NCBI GenBank assembly: GCA_003707065.3
Contig: PPXM03000004.1
Location: 744,001-808,000, forward strand
Source: Trigonopsis variabilis
Taxonomy: Eukaryota > Ascomycota > Trigonopsidomycetes > Trigonopsidales > Trigonopsidaceae
DNA length: 64,000 bases
Direction: 5' to 3'
The notes under the pieces were generated by a model. It was not told the origin of the DNA. It saw only the letters and a list, made by a program, of their open reading frames with translations, and ran no database searches. This document shows positions 22,173 through 32,093 of the stretch, piece by piece. A program made the position numbers and the translations under genes. The number at the start of each line of letters is the position of its first letter. Within the stretch, counting starts at the first letter, position 1.

Positions 22173-22647
22173 TGAGAAACGAACAGATCAACGATTTTCG
22201 CATTGGGAGGAAACAGCGCACTCGCGCCGTAACCGGGTAGTCTGGAACATATCCAGGAGTGGTCAGTCTAGCATTCTTTGGGAAGTGTCACTGGGTAATT
22301 GTTTTATTGTTTTGCATGTATAGAACTACGTAGAGTATTGCGTTTCAAGAAGTTGTACTCAGCAAGCATATTCGAAATGGCGACAGGAATGGTCATTTAA
22401 GGAGGTGTGCTACGGAACAGTATAAAAACACGCCAATATCAATTCATGCCGTCCGAGTACATTTGTTGGAGTCTGGACGAAGAAAATTATCTTAAGGAAG
22501 AGTAATGAGTGAGGAGTTAGGCGTATCGAGATATAGGTCAGTGAATTAGTGGCCCTATTCCTCGATATTCACAGGAGTAAAAAGATTGGACCGGATCAAG
22601 TCAAATCAAGTCCCAGACCAAGAGAAGAGACGAATATGAATGAGGCA
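22173..22647. other. Convergent 3' region between KIC1 and the mannosyltransferase gene
   Basis: I see no gene or notable repeat in this stretch. Confidence 0.5.
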
Positions 22648-23883
22648 TTACTGGTCATGAGCGTATTTGAACCAGTTTTGCATGCAATTTTCTTGTTCAA
22701 GGCCGACGCCGCGGAAAAACTCACCGGGCTTGCAGCCCCTACATTTCGGAGACCGGGGACAGTTAACGTAGGGAATATGGTTATAGCCGATATCTCGAAA
22801 CCAGTGGATTTTATTTTTATCTTCAAAAAGAGCCAGGCCAATACTGTGGACAGGGGCATCGCCCCATCGCTCATAAAAGAACCCTCCGGATTTATCGAGG
22901 AAGTTGAAGTAAGATTCATAAGCTTCACTTCGCCAAAAGTCCATGTTTCCGATCTCGAAATTGCTCCAGAAATGGCATGTTGAGTAGCCGTTCGCTTCTG
23001 CAGTATGATCGGGTCGTTTCTTCGTATCAGTGAGCCATCCCATGGCGTTGTTGGAGTGGATGAAATTAGGATGCTGAGAGAGGAAGTTCAAGGTAACTGG
23101 CCACAGGTTTGTAATGCTAGCAGGAGCGTCATAAATGTTGATAACAAAGCCGTAAGTCTTGTTATTATCCTCCATGTAGCGGAAAACATCATAATCGATG
23201 CGACAGTAATAATGAGTGTTTGGTTCCACCCGCCAGTACCATTTAAATTGCTCTAGCCGAGGAAGGTGATAAAACAAGCCTGAGTTCCATCGGCACATTT
23301 TATGATAACTGATCATAGAAGAATACTGGACATCGGCTTCTTCAAGTTTTTTCACAGCTTTCTCATACGTTTTGTCGTCAATCCAGGAAGGAACATCCCA
23401 CTGAGAGGTTGGAATCTGCTCGTAATAGACTGTTGCTTTAGTTAGAGCTTTGGTCTTGTCCTTAAACTCCTGGGTAAAAGGTTGGTCATTAACAAAAGTC
23501 CATGGGTATAGGAATCTAGAATTAAAAGTCGATTCGACTTCTTTCATTGTCCTTAACAATTGACTCAGTTCTTCATTCCGAACTAGACTAAGCAAGGTAG
23601 CATTAGCTTTGGGCCCCTCTCCGGCTCGCACTAAGATTCCTTCAGGCTCCTCAACATCATTCTTGAAGTGAGCTTCATAAGAGCCATCGTCAACATAATC
23701 TGAGGCTACCGGACTCGGGCTTTTGTTTGTCTTTGGGTTATCGGCATCGAGTTGAGATAGAATCGATCGTTTGGCATCAACGTAACCCGATTCTAGAAGG
23801 ATAAGATATCCAACAGAGGAGAGGATGATTAACCATAAGACGGTTCTATACCCTTTACCGTGAGGTCGTCTTAGAAACCTCAT
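22648..23883 (-). CDS. Alpha-1,2-mannosyltransferase, KRE2/MNT1 family (GT15)
   Basis: This single exon encodes 411 residues from the ATG at 23883. It is a type II Golgi membrane protein: a short basic tail (RFLRRPHGKGYR), one membrane segment at about residues 15-33, a stem, then the GT15 catalytic domain from about residue 75. Family motifs are YPWTF, WYWRVEPNTHYYC, HFWSNFEIGNMDFWR and FYERWGDAPVHS. The FEI-type segment carries the Glu proposed as nucleophile in Kre2. The enzymes add alpha-1,2-mannose from GDP-mannose to O- and N-linked glycans. Paralogue identity (KRE2, KTR1, KTR3 and so on) cannot be settled here. Confidence 0.93.
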   Translation of the reverse strand: MRFLRRPHGKGYRTVLWLIILSSVGYLILLESGYVDAKRSILSQLDADNPKTNKSPSPVASDYVDDGSYEAHFKNDVEEPEGILVRAGEGPKANATLLSLVRNEELSQLLRTMKEVESTFNSRFLYPWTFVNDQPFTQEFKDKTKALTKATVYYEQIPTSQWDVPSWIDDKTYEKAVKKLEEADVQYSSMISYHKMCRWNSGLFYHLPRLEQFKWYWRVEPNTHYYCRIDYDVFRYMEDNNKTYGFVINIYDAPASITNLWPVTLNFLSQHPNFIHSNNAMGWLTDTKKRPDHTAEANGYSTCHFWSNFEIGNMDFWRSEAYESYFNFLDKSGGFFYERWGDAPVHSIGLALFEDKNKIHWFRDIGYNHIPYVNCPRSPKCRGCKPGEFFRGVGLEQENCMQNWFKYAHDQ

Positions 23884-24582
23884 CAAGTTTTCTCAACGGT
23901 TAAAGGTTCAGTGTAAAAGCAAGGTAACTTTAGAAGGGCTGATTATGTAATGCAGAGGACGGTCTAGGATATCAGACTGTCGATCGCTCTCTGATTGTAG
24001 ATTCTTCTATGTTATTTCAACCTTTTTTACTCCAATACCTTTTTCTCTGAGTATTGTTTTTGTATTGAGCTTAGATACCCTCCTCGTCCGCATGATGTCA
24101 CTCCCTTTGGTGACTGACTTATTCATAGCAGTCGCTATTCCGCGGTCACGTGTGACATACTCTATTTGGGCCGAGCGCTCATTGTGACAATGGGCTTGTC
24201 TCTTGCTTCTTCGTAAGTTTCTTGGGAACAAGTGAGAAGGTGCGGAGGAACCTTTCTTGGCTTAAATGGTCTAAGAAATGGTGCTTATGATCATGGAATG
24301 TCCAGATCGTGGATTCGAGATCATGGGATCATTAGTTGCGGATCGCGCTAATCTGGTCTGGATCGTCTGATGATCAGAACAGGATCGATCGACTGTCTGA
24401 CATCGTGCACCCCTGTAGGAAGATCCGCTGTCCCGTAAACGTAGCTTCATATTTTTAGTCGTAGAACATAACTTGTTTGATATTTGGTCAATGTTCGCTT
24501 TATCTTCTTCCCACTCTCATCCTAGTGACTCTTGCTATATTCTGAGCACACGCTCATTAACACCCATGATACTGGCAATGAA
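23884..24582. other. Divergent promoter region of the mannosyltransferase and GCP5-like genes
   Basis: No gene is supported. It contains a dense cluster of GATC words, listed separately, about 190 bp before the GCP5-like start codon. Confidence 0.5.
24289..24390. repeat. Cluster of nine GATC words in 102 bp
   Basis: GATC occurs at 24289, 24305, 24319, 24327, 24341, 24361, 24372, 24383 and 24387; about 0.4 would be expected by chance. Several belong to a longer word GATCRTGG (24289, 24305, 24319), and the last two overlap as GATCGATC. This looks like an array of palindromic binding sites or a decayed short repeat. Confidence 0.75.
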
Positions 24583-26942
24583 ATGGATATAAACATACCA
24601 GTAGAAGATTTCATTACGGATTTATGTTCTCTGCTACGCGATTCCTCGTCAAAATCGCGTCAGACCCGTCAGAAGCTTGTCTCCCACTATGCTGATCTTG
24701 TTTTACGTCGCCGAGCTGAATCAAGCAATGTTGAGGATATCTTTGATCGATTAAAAGGGTAACTATGTCTGTATATAATGACTAACAACCCAGCTTGCAG
24801 GACAAGTATGACATCGTAAGGAATACTCAGATGGCCGATGCTTTGGAAGCTCTCATCGCTGATCTGAATGGCTATGTACAGAACAAAAGTATGAGCTCCC
24901 GCCATGATATATGTAATGCAATTGCATTCTTTCTCAATCTTTCGGACTTTCCTGTTATGTCTGCTTATAGTCAGCGTGCCGCTTCCCTCCTGCGAAGAAT
25001 CCCGAGATCTTCTGAGCCTACCCTATCTATTCATGACATCTTTGAACCTAGTGAATTGAAAGACTTTGATTCAGATGACTGGGTTGAATCCTCAAGTGAA
25101 GACGAGCGCACATTCTTAAGCGATGTTGAGTCTGAGCACAGTCACTCTTCTGGAACTTCATCTCCAACTCTGGATAGCTATTTAACTTGTCCCTCTATTG
25201 CGTCTCCCAAAGTTACGGTCCGCCTAAATGATCATCTTATCACCGAGCGAATGTTTATTCTGGAGTCTATTACCATTTTGCTAGGAGCCCCTTCTACAAT
25301 TTTCGTCTTGGAGAATGACAAGTATGTCTTTGATGATTCTTATCGCCTTGGAACGGTGGAAAGATCGGTGTTGCGCTCAATGGCAGATAGTATTACGACA
25401 ATCGCATCTCTTCTGCTACCGCTATGGGCTTTCGCGCAAACGAACAACCAGGATAATAACGTTCAATCATTGGCATTCCATCTGGGGAAACGTCTCGAAG
25501 TTTTTGCCGATGGACTTATCGATCTGGACCCAAGATACTGTTCAGAGAATATTTCATATATTTCCTTTTACAACTACTTGAAAAGAAGCGCTCGTCCCTT
25601 TATTCTCCTTTCGCCCTTTATTAAAAAGATCCGTGCTCGGAGTCTTCAGTCTCATCATGACACCGTTAAAGATATTGACTTATTGCATCATCTATGCTGG
25701 ACATTACACGCTCAGCATGATAATGAGATACTGAGTTTAGTTCTACCTCTGTTTACTTCAGCTTTCTTTCGTTACTTCTCACGTTTGGTGGCATGGATCA
25801 GTGGAACGCACTCAGAAGACGTGTTCTTGGTTGAAACTTCAATCCCGCCATCATCTCATGGTAACTATAAAGAACTCCTCGCATCTGCGATTCAAGTCCG
25901 GAAAACCCCAAAAGGCCAGGACGATGTTCCACTAGTCCTCAAGAGCTGCGTGCCTCAACTTGTCCAGTGCGCTAGAAATAATGTGCTCCAGAGGCTCATC
26001 ATTGAGAGGCCCTCTAAGTTGAACGCAGATACAATCGTTCATGCTCTTGAAGGCTTACTTGATGACTTAAATAACCGTCGTGGCTGTGACTTCCAAGCCG
26101 TGACGGACCAGATAGTACAGAAGACCACAAGGGCACTATGCGAGCGCGTATCTGCACGTCTTGCTGTGTCTCTGACAGCGCACACGGATTTACTCGAGTC
26201 TTCTGATCGGCTGATGGCCATCATTTTCCTGACACCTGTTGAGAGAATCTTGACCATTCAAGATTGCATTCTTTCAGAGCTGACGGGTGCAGGCCATTCT
26301 TTGGATCGTGTCTGTGATGATATTAATTCTGTCATCTCAGACAATTGGGTCGAGGCGGTGCTGTCACGTCCCGTTAAAAACTGGCAAACAGAGAGGCTAT
26401 GTGTGGCTACTCTAAAAACGCTTTCTTTGAAATGCACACTTCCAAAAATAATATCGTTATTTTTGTCTTCTGCAAATGTGTCAGATCTATATCGAATTCA
26501 GAACCTTATTCTTTGCCAACGCACCTGTATAGCGCTATTGTCAAGTGTGCAATGGCAGATGGGGACCCGGCATCCGCATTCTTTAGGTATCTGGGCTCTC
26601 AGATATAACATTTTAGGAACACTTTCCTCGCTAGGCTCCCACTGGATCCACCACGCAATCGCCTACGACTTCTCTAGAGTGATTAGAAAGAGTTTACCAG
26701 ATATAAATGGGGCCATTCATGCCTCAGAAGAATCAAATAAGAAGCTGGAAGATATATTTTTTCTCAGACAGCCTTCCGTGCTCGAAAAGGTTGAGGATCT
26801 GTTTGACCTTACGTGGGATTTCTACAGTGCAACGTACCAGAGATCTGGCGGCCGAGAATCGAACAAGGAAGGATTGACAGAATTAAAGATCCGACTAAAG
26901 GGAATACGGACCACGCTATATGACATTTTAGAGGGAACTTGA
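24583..26942 (+). CDS. Gamma-tubulin complex component, GCP5-like
   Basis: Two exons (24583-24758 and 24794-26942) with a 35-nt intron give 774 residues. I chose the first of two possible acceptors (cccag rather than cttgcag) because only it keeps frame, giving FDRLKGLQDKYDIV. The middle segment TERMFILESITILLGA, followed by many hydrophobic residues, matches the GRIP1 start of GCP5. An acidic FDSDDWVESSSEDE just before it also has a counterpart in GCP5. The C-terminal part (LRYNILGTLSSLGSHWIHHAI...INGAIHASEESNKKLEDI) is the GCP hallmark that fits LQYY...EVIAAHxxFL in other GCPs. GCP4-6 proteins are accessory parts of the ring complex that nucleates microtubules. S. pombe Mod21 is the likely orthologue. 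Divergent, so the subtype is inferred. Confidence 0.75.
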
Positions 26943-26974
26943 GTGATGAGGGGGTAAAGTCCAAGGATTTTTGA

Positions 26975-27645
26975 TCAGTCCGAACCGGGTTTGTTCATGA
27001 CATAGGCAAAATAATCCAACGAACCCTTGCTGTCATTAATGGTTTGATGGCGTAATGTCCAAAAGTCCTTTTCAATAGCGAGCTTGGCAAAATGAGGCTG
27101 ACGGTAGGAGATATAGAGAAACACTCCCTGAGGTGTGAGGAGTCTATTGACTTCATTCATGTATCTAGAGCACGATTTTTCGACTTCTGGAGGAAGTCTC
27201 CATACTGATCCGATGTACGACAAAAGGGCATCCAAGGTGCCTTTGTCAATGGCCACGTCAAACGAGCTATCATCTAGCATTGACATGTCGCGGACGTCGG
27301 CCACGGCCCATTTCATCTCCGGCCGTAGTTCACCATGTGTCTTAGACATTTGCTCTATGCAAGTCTCGGAAAAGTCAATATTCACAATATTCTTGTACCC
27401 ATGGTCATAAAGGTCTGCAGATAAAGTCGAGTTCCCGCATCCCAGCATCAGGATCCTGGCCTCTTTCGACGGTATGTTGGCTAGAAAGAACTCATCAAGC
27501 TGAGCGTACGTCTTGAACCAGTCAAATGTCTCTTCCACGCTCGCCTGATAACGAGTATCCTTTATATTAGATTGAAGCTCCTTCTGCTTACCCAATACTC
27601 TTTAGTCTGGAGTTTTTCGACCTCCTCTGGCTCAAGATCAGCCAT
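26975..27645 (-). CDS. Class I SAM methyltransferase, EEF1AKMT4/METTL13-like
   Basis: Two exons (27645-27592 and 27559-26975) with a 32-nt intron, the shortest here, give 212 residues. Splicing creates the family signature KEYWDTRYQ at residues 15-23, which is split in the genome. Motif I is LMLGCGNSTLS, motif II IVNIDFSETCIEQM, then ADVRDMSMLDDSSFDVAIDKGTLDALL, all typical of EEF1AKMT4 and the N-terminal half of METTL13, which methylate elongation factor 1A lysines. The substrate in this fungus is inference. Its stop lies 32 bp from the stop of the convergent GCP5-like gene. Confidence 0.85.
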
Positions 27646-28005
27646 GAAAACAGTCGACGCTACATTGCTATTTATCTGGTTACGATCTCTCGTCAAGCCC
27701 ACAATCGACTATTATCGTCAAGCGACAGACAGGAAAGACTACACTAGAGAACATTAATTTATTGCATATCAAAGGATCAATATAGACGGCTGAGAGGATG
27801 GACAATGTATCGATGTCATTCCCAGATCTTGCCTGCTATGACGGCATCCACAAGTCCAGTCAAAAATGTCGTCTCACAGCTTCTACCAAGAGTTTCTTCT
27901 CATATGCTGTCTTTTTGTAGTTCGTAGGTCTAGAAAGATAAGCTCGCCAAGTGGTCTCGTAACGTTTGCGCGATTCCAAGGATTAAGTCTACTTCCTCTG
28001 ACATC
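27646..28005. other. Divergent promoter region of the methyltransferase and PPX1
   Basis: Several short open frames start upstream of PPX1 in this 360 bp, for example at 27868, and could act as upstream ORFs. I see no other feature. Confidence 0.45.
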
Positions 28006-29122
28006 ATGTCTCTTCGCGCATTTCTCCAACAAGCTAGGGACGGGTGTCGCAAGTTATTTGTCGTCGGCAACGAGAGTGCAGGTTTGTTTTGAGGAAAAAA
28101 ATAGTGCCTAACATGTAGACCTGGATTCGTTTGCTTGTTCTATCCTGTATTCCTATCTAGCTTCGGATAAAAACAAGCTCTACACACCATTGTTGAATAT
28201 ACCAAGACGAGATTTAGCAATTAGACCAGAATTCCTTTATTTTTTACGGCGATTTTCAATTCCAAGCTCGATATTGGTGTTCAAAGATGACAGTTTGGTC
28301 AAAGAAACGGGTCTCGAGACCGCCTCATTTGTTTTAGTGGATCACAATGTTCTTACAGGAGCTCTATCTCGGTTCGAAGATAGAGTGATCGGAATTATTG
28401 ATCATCATGCCGATGAAGGGAAGACGGAAGCGGCCCAGCCTAGAATCATTCAGCCTTGCGGAAGCTGCTCATCACTTGTAGTAGACTATTTCAAAGAGAA
28501 GTGGAGCCAAAGGACATTACAAGAAGGAGATAAAGAAACGGCTGAACTGGCTTTAAGTGCCATCTTAGTTGATACATGGGACCTACAAGATAAAGATAAA
28601 GTAAAGGAAGTTGATCGTCAGAGTGTTAAGTTCTTGTGTTCGCTGTTAGAACCGGAATTCAACCCAACGGCACTCTTCGGCATTGTGACTGAAGAAAAGT
28701 CTAAGGTAGACTCGTTCTCGATGTTGGACTTTTTACGGAAGGATTATAAAGAATGGCAGGCAGGATCCTATCAAATTGGATTCAGCACAATCATCAGGCC
28801 ATTATCGTATTTGCAGGAGAAGTTTGGTACTGATTTTGTTGAAGGTATGAAGTCATGGGCCGGAGAAAGAAAGCTCGACATTTTGGTTTTGATGACCACG
28901 TCGACCGACGAAAACAACCAGTTCAGAAGAGAATTGGGAATATATATTCATAACCCCAAAGTCCAAGAAATCGCCCTTCAGATGATCAAAAAAGCTACTG
29001 ATGACTTACAGCTGCAGCCGAAAAAGCAATCTCCAAAGTTCCATTCTTATATACAAAGAAATATCAAGGCCAGTCGAAAAAAAGTGGCACCGCTGTTTCG
29101 TCACTTTTTAGAACAATCTTAA
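28006..29122 (+). CDS. PPX1: Exopolyphosphatase Ppx1 (DHH family)
   Basis: It releases phosphate from polyphosphate chain ends. Two exons (28006-28081 and 28119-29122) with a 37-nt intron give 359 residues. The intron has a gtttgt donor and a cctaac branch-like motif. It splits the first metal-binding motif: exon 1 ends NESA and exon 2 starts DLDS (Asp26, Asp28). Further DHH-family motifs are VDHN at about residue 99 and DHH at 120-122, then SCSSLV at about 140 and ILVDTWDL near 180. A DHHA2-type C-terminal domain follows. S. cerevisiae Ppx1 is 397 residues. There is no obvious signal sequence, so it is probably cytosolic. Confidence 0.93.
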
Positions 29123-29215
29123 TTTCTATCTAGCAAGGTCTGTCAAAGCTGTATTTACACACTAAGATAGTGATATATCGAACATCATCTTTCGCGCCAT
29201 CAACCCGTCTCTCCT

Positions 29216-29883
29216 TTAGTCTTCGTCGGTTGACGGAGGTGGACCATGGTCACGGCCAAGATATAGTTCGACTATTGATTAGTTGTTTCGGTCTCGTCAA
29301 GCGTTCGACTTACTTGCAGCACTGAAGGCAGCAAAAGCTCCGCAGCCAAACAAAGCTCCCTGAGGGCCACTTTTAATGGCCAGTCCTCCACCCGTAATAC
29401 ATCCAGCCGAAATAGCGTTCCAAATATCCGTCTTTCCTCGCAGAGATTCAATGCTACACTCTGTACCGGAATAGACAAGACCCACAAATCCGAAATTCTT
29501 TCCTGAGCCCCACGCTTTCTTGCCCATGTCTCTCATTCCGATCTTAAACTGCTCCTTCCACGGTAGATCGGAAAAGGGGAGCTTGGCTCCTCCCATTCCC
29601 ACTGGAACATCATATTGCATCTACTGGTTAGGACAAACCTTCCCCCGCCACTCACGCTATTGATAAATAAACTGAAGACTGCACCCAAACCAAATCCAGC
29701 GACACCAGAAATGACTGCCTTAGCTGGACAGGATTGCATTGCAGCAATCATCTTGTCGGCCATGTATTGCTGCTGTTGCTCGGGCGTCATATCATAAAAA
29801 GACGTGCCTGGGGCAGGTGCACCATACATAGATCCTATGCCTCCTACCATGGAGGCTGGATTTGGAAATCCACCAAGACTCAT
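29216..29883 (-). CDS. TIM22: Mitochondrial carrier translocase subunit Tim22
   Basis: Tim22 is the channel of the inner-membrane carrier translocase. Three exons (29883-29656, 29620-29314, 29271-29216) with introns of 35 and 42 nt give 196 residues. Conserved parts include KMIAAMQSCPAKAVISGVAGFGLG (first membrane segment), WGSGKNFGFVGLVYSGTECSIE and the Gly/Ala-rich final segments GCITGGGLAIKSGPQGAL. The last intron has a perfect gtaagt donor; splicing it yields SAAIELYLGRDHG and a Pro/Asp tail, which fits the yeast ending AAIDLYM. If the intron were kept, the protein would stop after 5 different residues (SKSNA). Confidence 0.92.
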
Positions 29884-30348
29884 TGCGAAACTAATCTGGG
29901 ATTGAGAGAAAAAAAGATTCGTATGTTCCCAACCTCTCAGCGTTACAGTCGTATCCAAATGAGCTGTCGGAACCGATAGCCATAGTCGCCATACGGCGCT
30001 TGGCTTGTTGCTTGTAGTAACATTAGTTATGATAACATTATATAGTATGGACACTCTCGACCATGAAGTTCTCGATCGTGGCGAGTCTGCAACTGTCCAT
30101 GATTGTAGTCCTGAGGAATACAAAGTCGCGTGCCTAAGAAGCCCAATCAAACTTATCTTGTCATGGAAAGAGATACTATAACCAAGATGCTGCTACAGTT
30201 GATAAGCAATTAAATCAAGTTATTCGTCAATGGTCACGTTCATAACAGACGCCAGTCATTCATTACTTGTCACTCAAACTTGAAACCCCAATCGTTAATA
30301 TACACACGACAACGAGTGCCACCATGAGCAAGTCTCTCTCCATACCTA
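29884..30348. other. Intergenic region upstream of TIM22
   Basis: It contains the TIM22 promoter and the 3' end of the DUF4048 gene. No gene or strong repeat is seen. Confidence 0.5.
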
Positions 30349-31431
30349 TCATAGACCCTTATCTTTATTCTCTCTCCGCCGGGGCGAAAGAGATCTCACT
30401 TGTCTCATCACCTCTGCTCCTAAATGAGGGATATTCTCCCGGATCCTGACATTAGATGGTCGGACAGGTTTATCAGGGCCATCGAGAAAGGAGTTGATAC
30501 TGCGAATAGGAGGAGAAGGAGGAATGGGAGGCTCCAACGTCTCTAATTGAATCTCCGGCGGCAAGTCAGTGTCCATGCTGGTGTCGGCACTCGGGCCGTT
30601 TCCCTTTATTCGTCTAGGCTCTTCTCCAAGAGTGACTTGTCTAAGATCTTCATACAGACTCCAAAAGTGGCTGTTGAATCCTTCTGCCAGCTTCCTGCCA
30701 ACCTTTAACATATCCTCTCCACCGAGATCCCGTTCATCCCTGTCTATTCTAGTTCCAGGGCTTAAGGATCCTATTGCGAATCGTCTAGGAGACTGCTCTC
30801 GGCGATCGACTCTAGGTTCGTCCATCACCAGAGAAGCCCATTGCTTTGTGAAGGCCTCCAAGTCCTGTTCAGCTGCACTCAGCTTCTCTCGAAGTTCCAT
30901 GACATTCCTTTCCTTAGCGGCTAGAAGGGCAAGGTATTCACCGTGGAGATCTTTCTCATACATGCCCGATCTCCGCGTCGACCGCTCCCCGCCGCCCCAG
31001 CCATCGGGAGAGCCTGGAACCGAAAGAATGCTGGATGGCGCTTCTGTGCTTGGAGGAGACCCAGAGAATGATGGTGATCTAGTGTCGTTTTTAGGAGACG
31101 TAGGAATATTGATATTGATAAAGCTCTGTCGTTTCCGTCGAGCTGTGGATCTCCGAGCTTCGATCGTAGGTGATAGCTCCTTGTATTCGTTGGAATCTTT
31201 AGTATCTTTCGAGTCCTTTGAATCTCTCGACGCCAAAGACTCGCTCGACTTGGTCTCAATTCCTTGGCTTAGCGAGCTTGTTTGTCTAGGCGTCCGGCGG
31301 GGAGTACTGGGCGCCGATGACATCTTGGATACTAGACGCAACGGCGCCAATTCATTTCGCTTGGACGGTGTACTGAATCTTGGTGAAGTCGCAGTGAACG
31401 GTAAATCTGGAGACAAGCCTCGGTCGGCCAT
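30349..31431 (-). CDS. DUF4048 protein, Tda11-like
   Basis: From the ATG at 31431 the single exon gives 360 residues. An open extension to 31542 encodes a hydrophobic run but looks non-coding, so I used the internal ATG. The protein is Ser/Pro/Arg-rich with many potential phosphosites. A single coiled-coil segment (EYLALLAAKERNVMELREKL...LEAFTKQWASL, about residues 165-205) matches the fungal DUF4048 core found in yeast Tda11. Function is unknown in the family as far as I know. An opposite-strand 299-codon open frame is a mirror of the biased codons here. Confidence 0.65.
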   Translation of the reverse strand: MADRGLSPDLPFTATSPRFSTPSKRNELAPLRLVSKMSSAPSTPRRTPRQTSSLSQGIETKSSESLASRDSKDSKDTKDSNEYKELSPTIEARRSTARRKRQSFININIPTSPKNDTRSPSFSGSPPSTEAPSSILSVPGSPDGWGGGERSTRRSGMYEKDLHGEYLALLAAKERNVMELREKLSAAEQDLEAFTKQWASLVMDEPRVDRREQSPRRFAIGSLSPGTRIDRDERDLGGEDMLKVGRKLAEGFNSHFWSLYEDLRQVTLGEEPRRIKGNGPSADTSMDTDLPPEIQLETLEPPIPPSPPIRSINSFLDGPDKPVRPSNVRIRENIPHLGAEVMRQVRSLSPRRRENKDKGL

Positions 31432-32093
31432 GGCGGAACGAGATAGAACCAAAGACAAAACCCCGTGACAGTGAATAAAATGACCTTCGATAAGAAGAAA
31501 GAGTAATAAAACACAAAGATAATGTTCCCTAAGGGTGCTCAACCTGACGTAACCTCTAGTTACAAGTTGTTTGTTGGACTAGGTGCATTCAAACAGAAAC
31601 AATGGTAACACTGTTGGGACCCAGGTGCGACTCTCAAGGGACACCCCCGACCACAGGGAGGAGCAAGAGACTCAAAAAACTAACAAGAAAGAGCCCTCAA
31701 CTTGTCAGGACGGTCGGAAGGTCTTATCGATTCTACGCCAGGCTTTGTTTTTGTTGTTGCTTACTAGGTGCGCTGTAGAGACCAATTTAGCAAGAATGAG
31801 GTCATGTGTCATTGTGACTGGACCAGACAAGTAGCAGCACAGCCATAGGACTATTTTCTTTAATAATGCATCATAGTTGGTCTAGAAAAGAGTACGTAAA
31901 AGTTAAAAAAAGGTATTAGTTGGACATCAAGCTGGGAGGTGGAGGTAGCGCTCAGCTCTAAACAAGCTGGCTGCCCGTCGTCGGGACTACGACGACATAA
32001 CCGGCAGTATCGAGCTTCGTCTAGTCCAGGTCATCAGCAGAGCGGACATTTTGGAATCGCCAACGCTGGTTTGAAAAGTCTCTCGTTGACGAG
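31432..32093. other. Divergent promoter region of the DUF4048 gene and VPS54
   Basis: No gene is supported in these 660 bp. No strong repeat is seen. Confidence 0.5.

Noticed and set aside
22549-22983. 144-codon plus-strand open frame over the mannosyltransferase 3' end
   Set aside because: It is antisense to highly conserved GT15 coding sequence and has no recognisable content.
30569-31468. 299-codon plus-strand open frame opposite the DUF4048 gene
   Set aside because: It mirrors the Ser/Arg-rich codons of the true gene; the translation is low-complexity with no domain, and the minus strand has the DUF4048 core.
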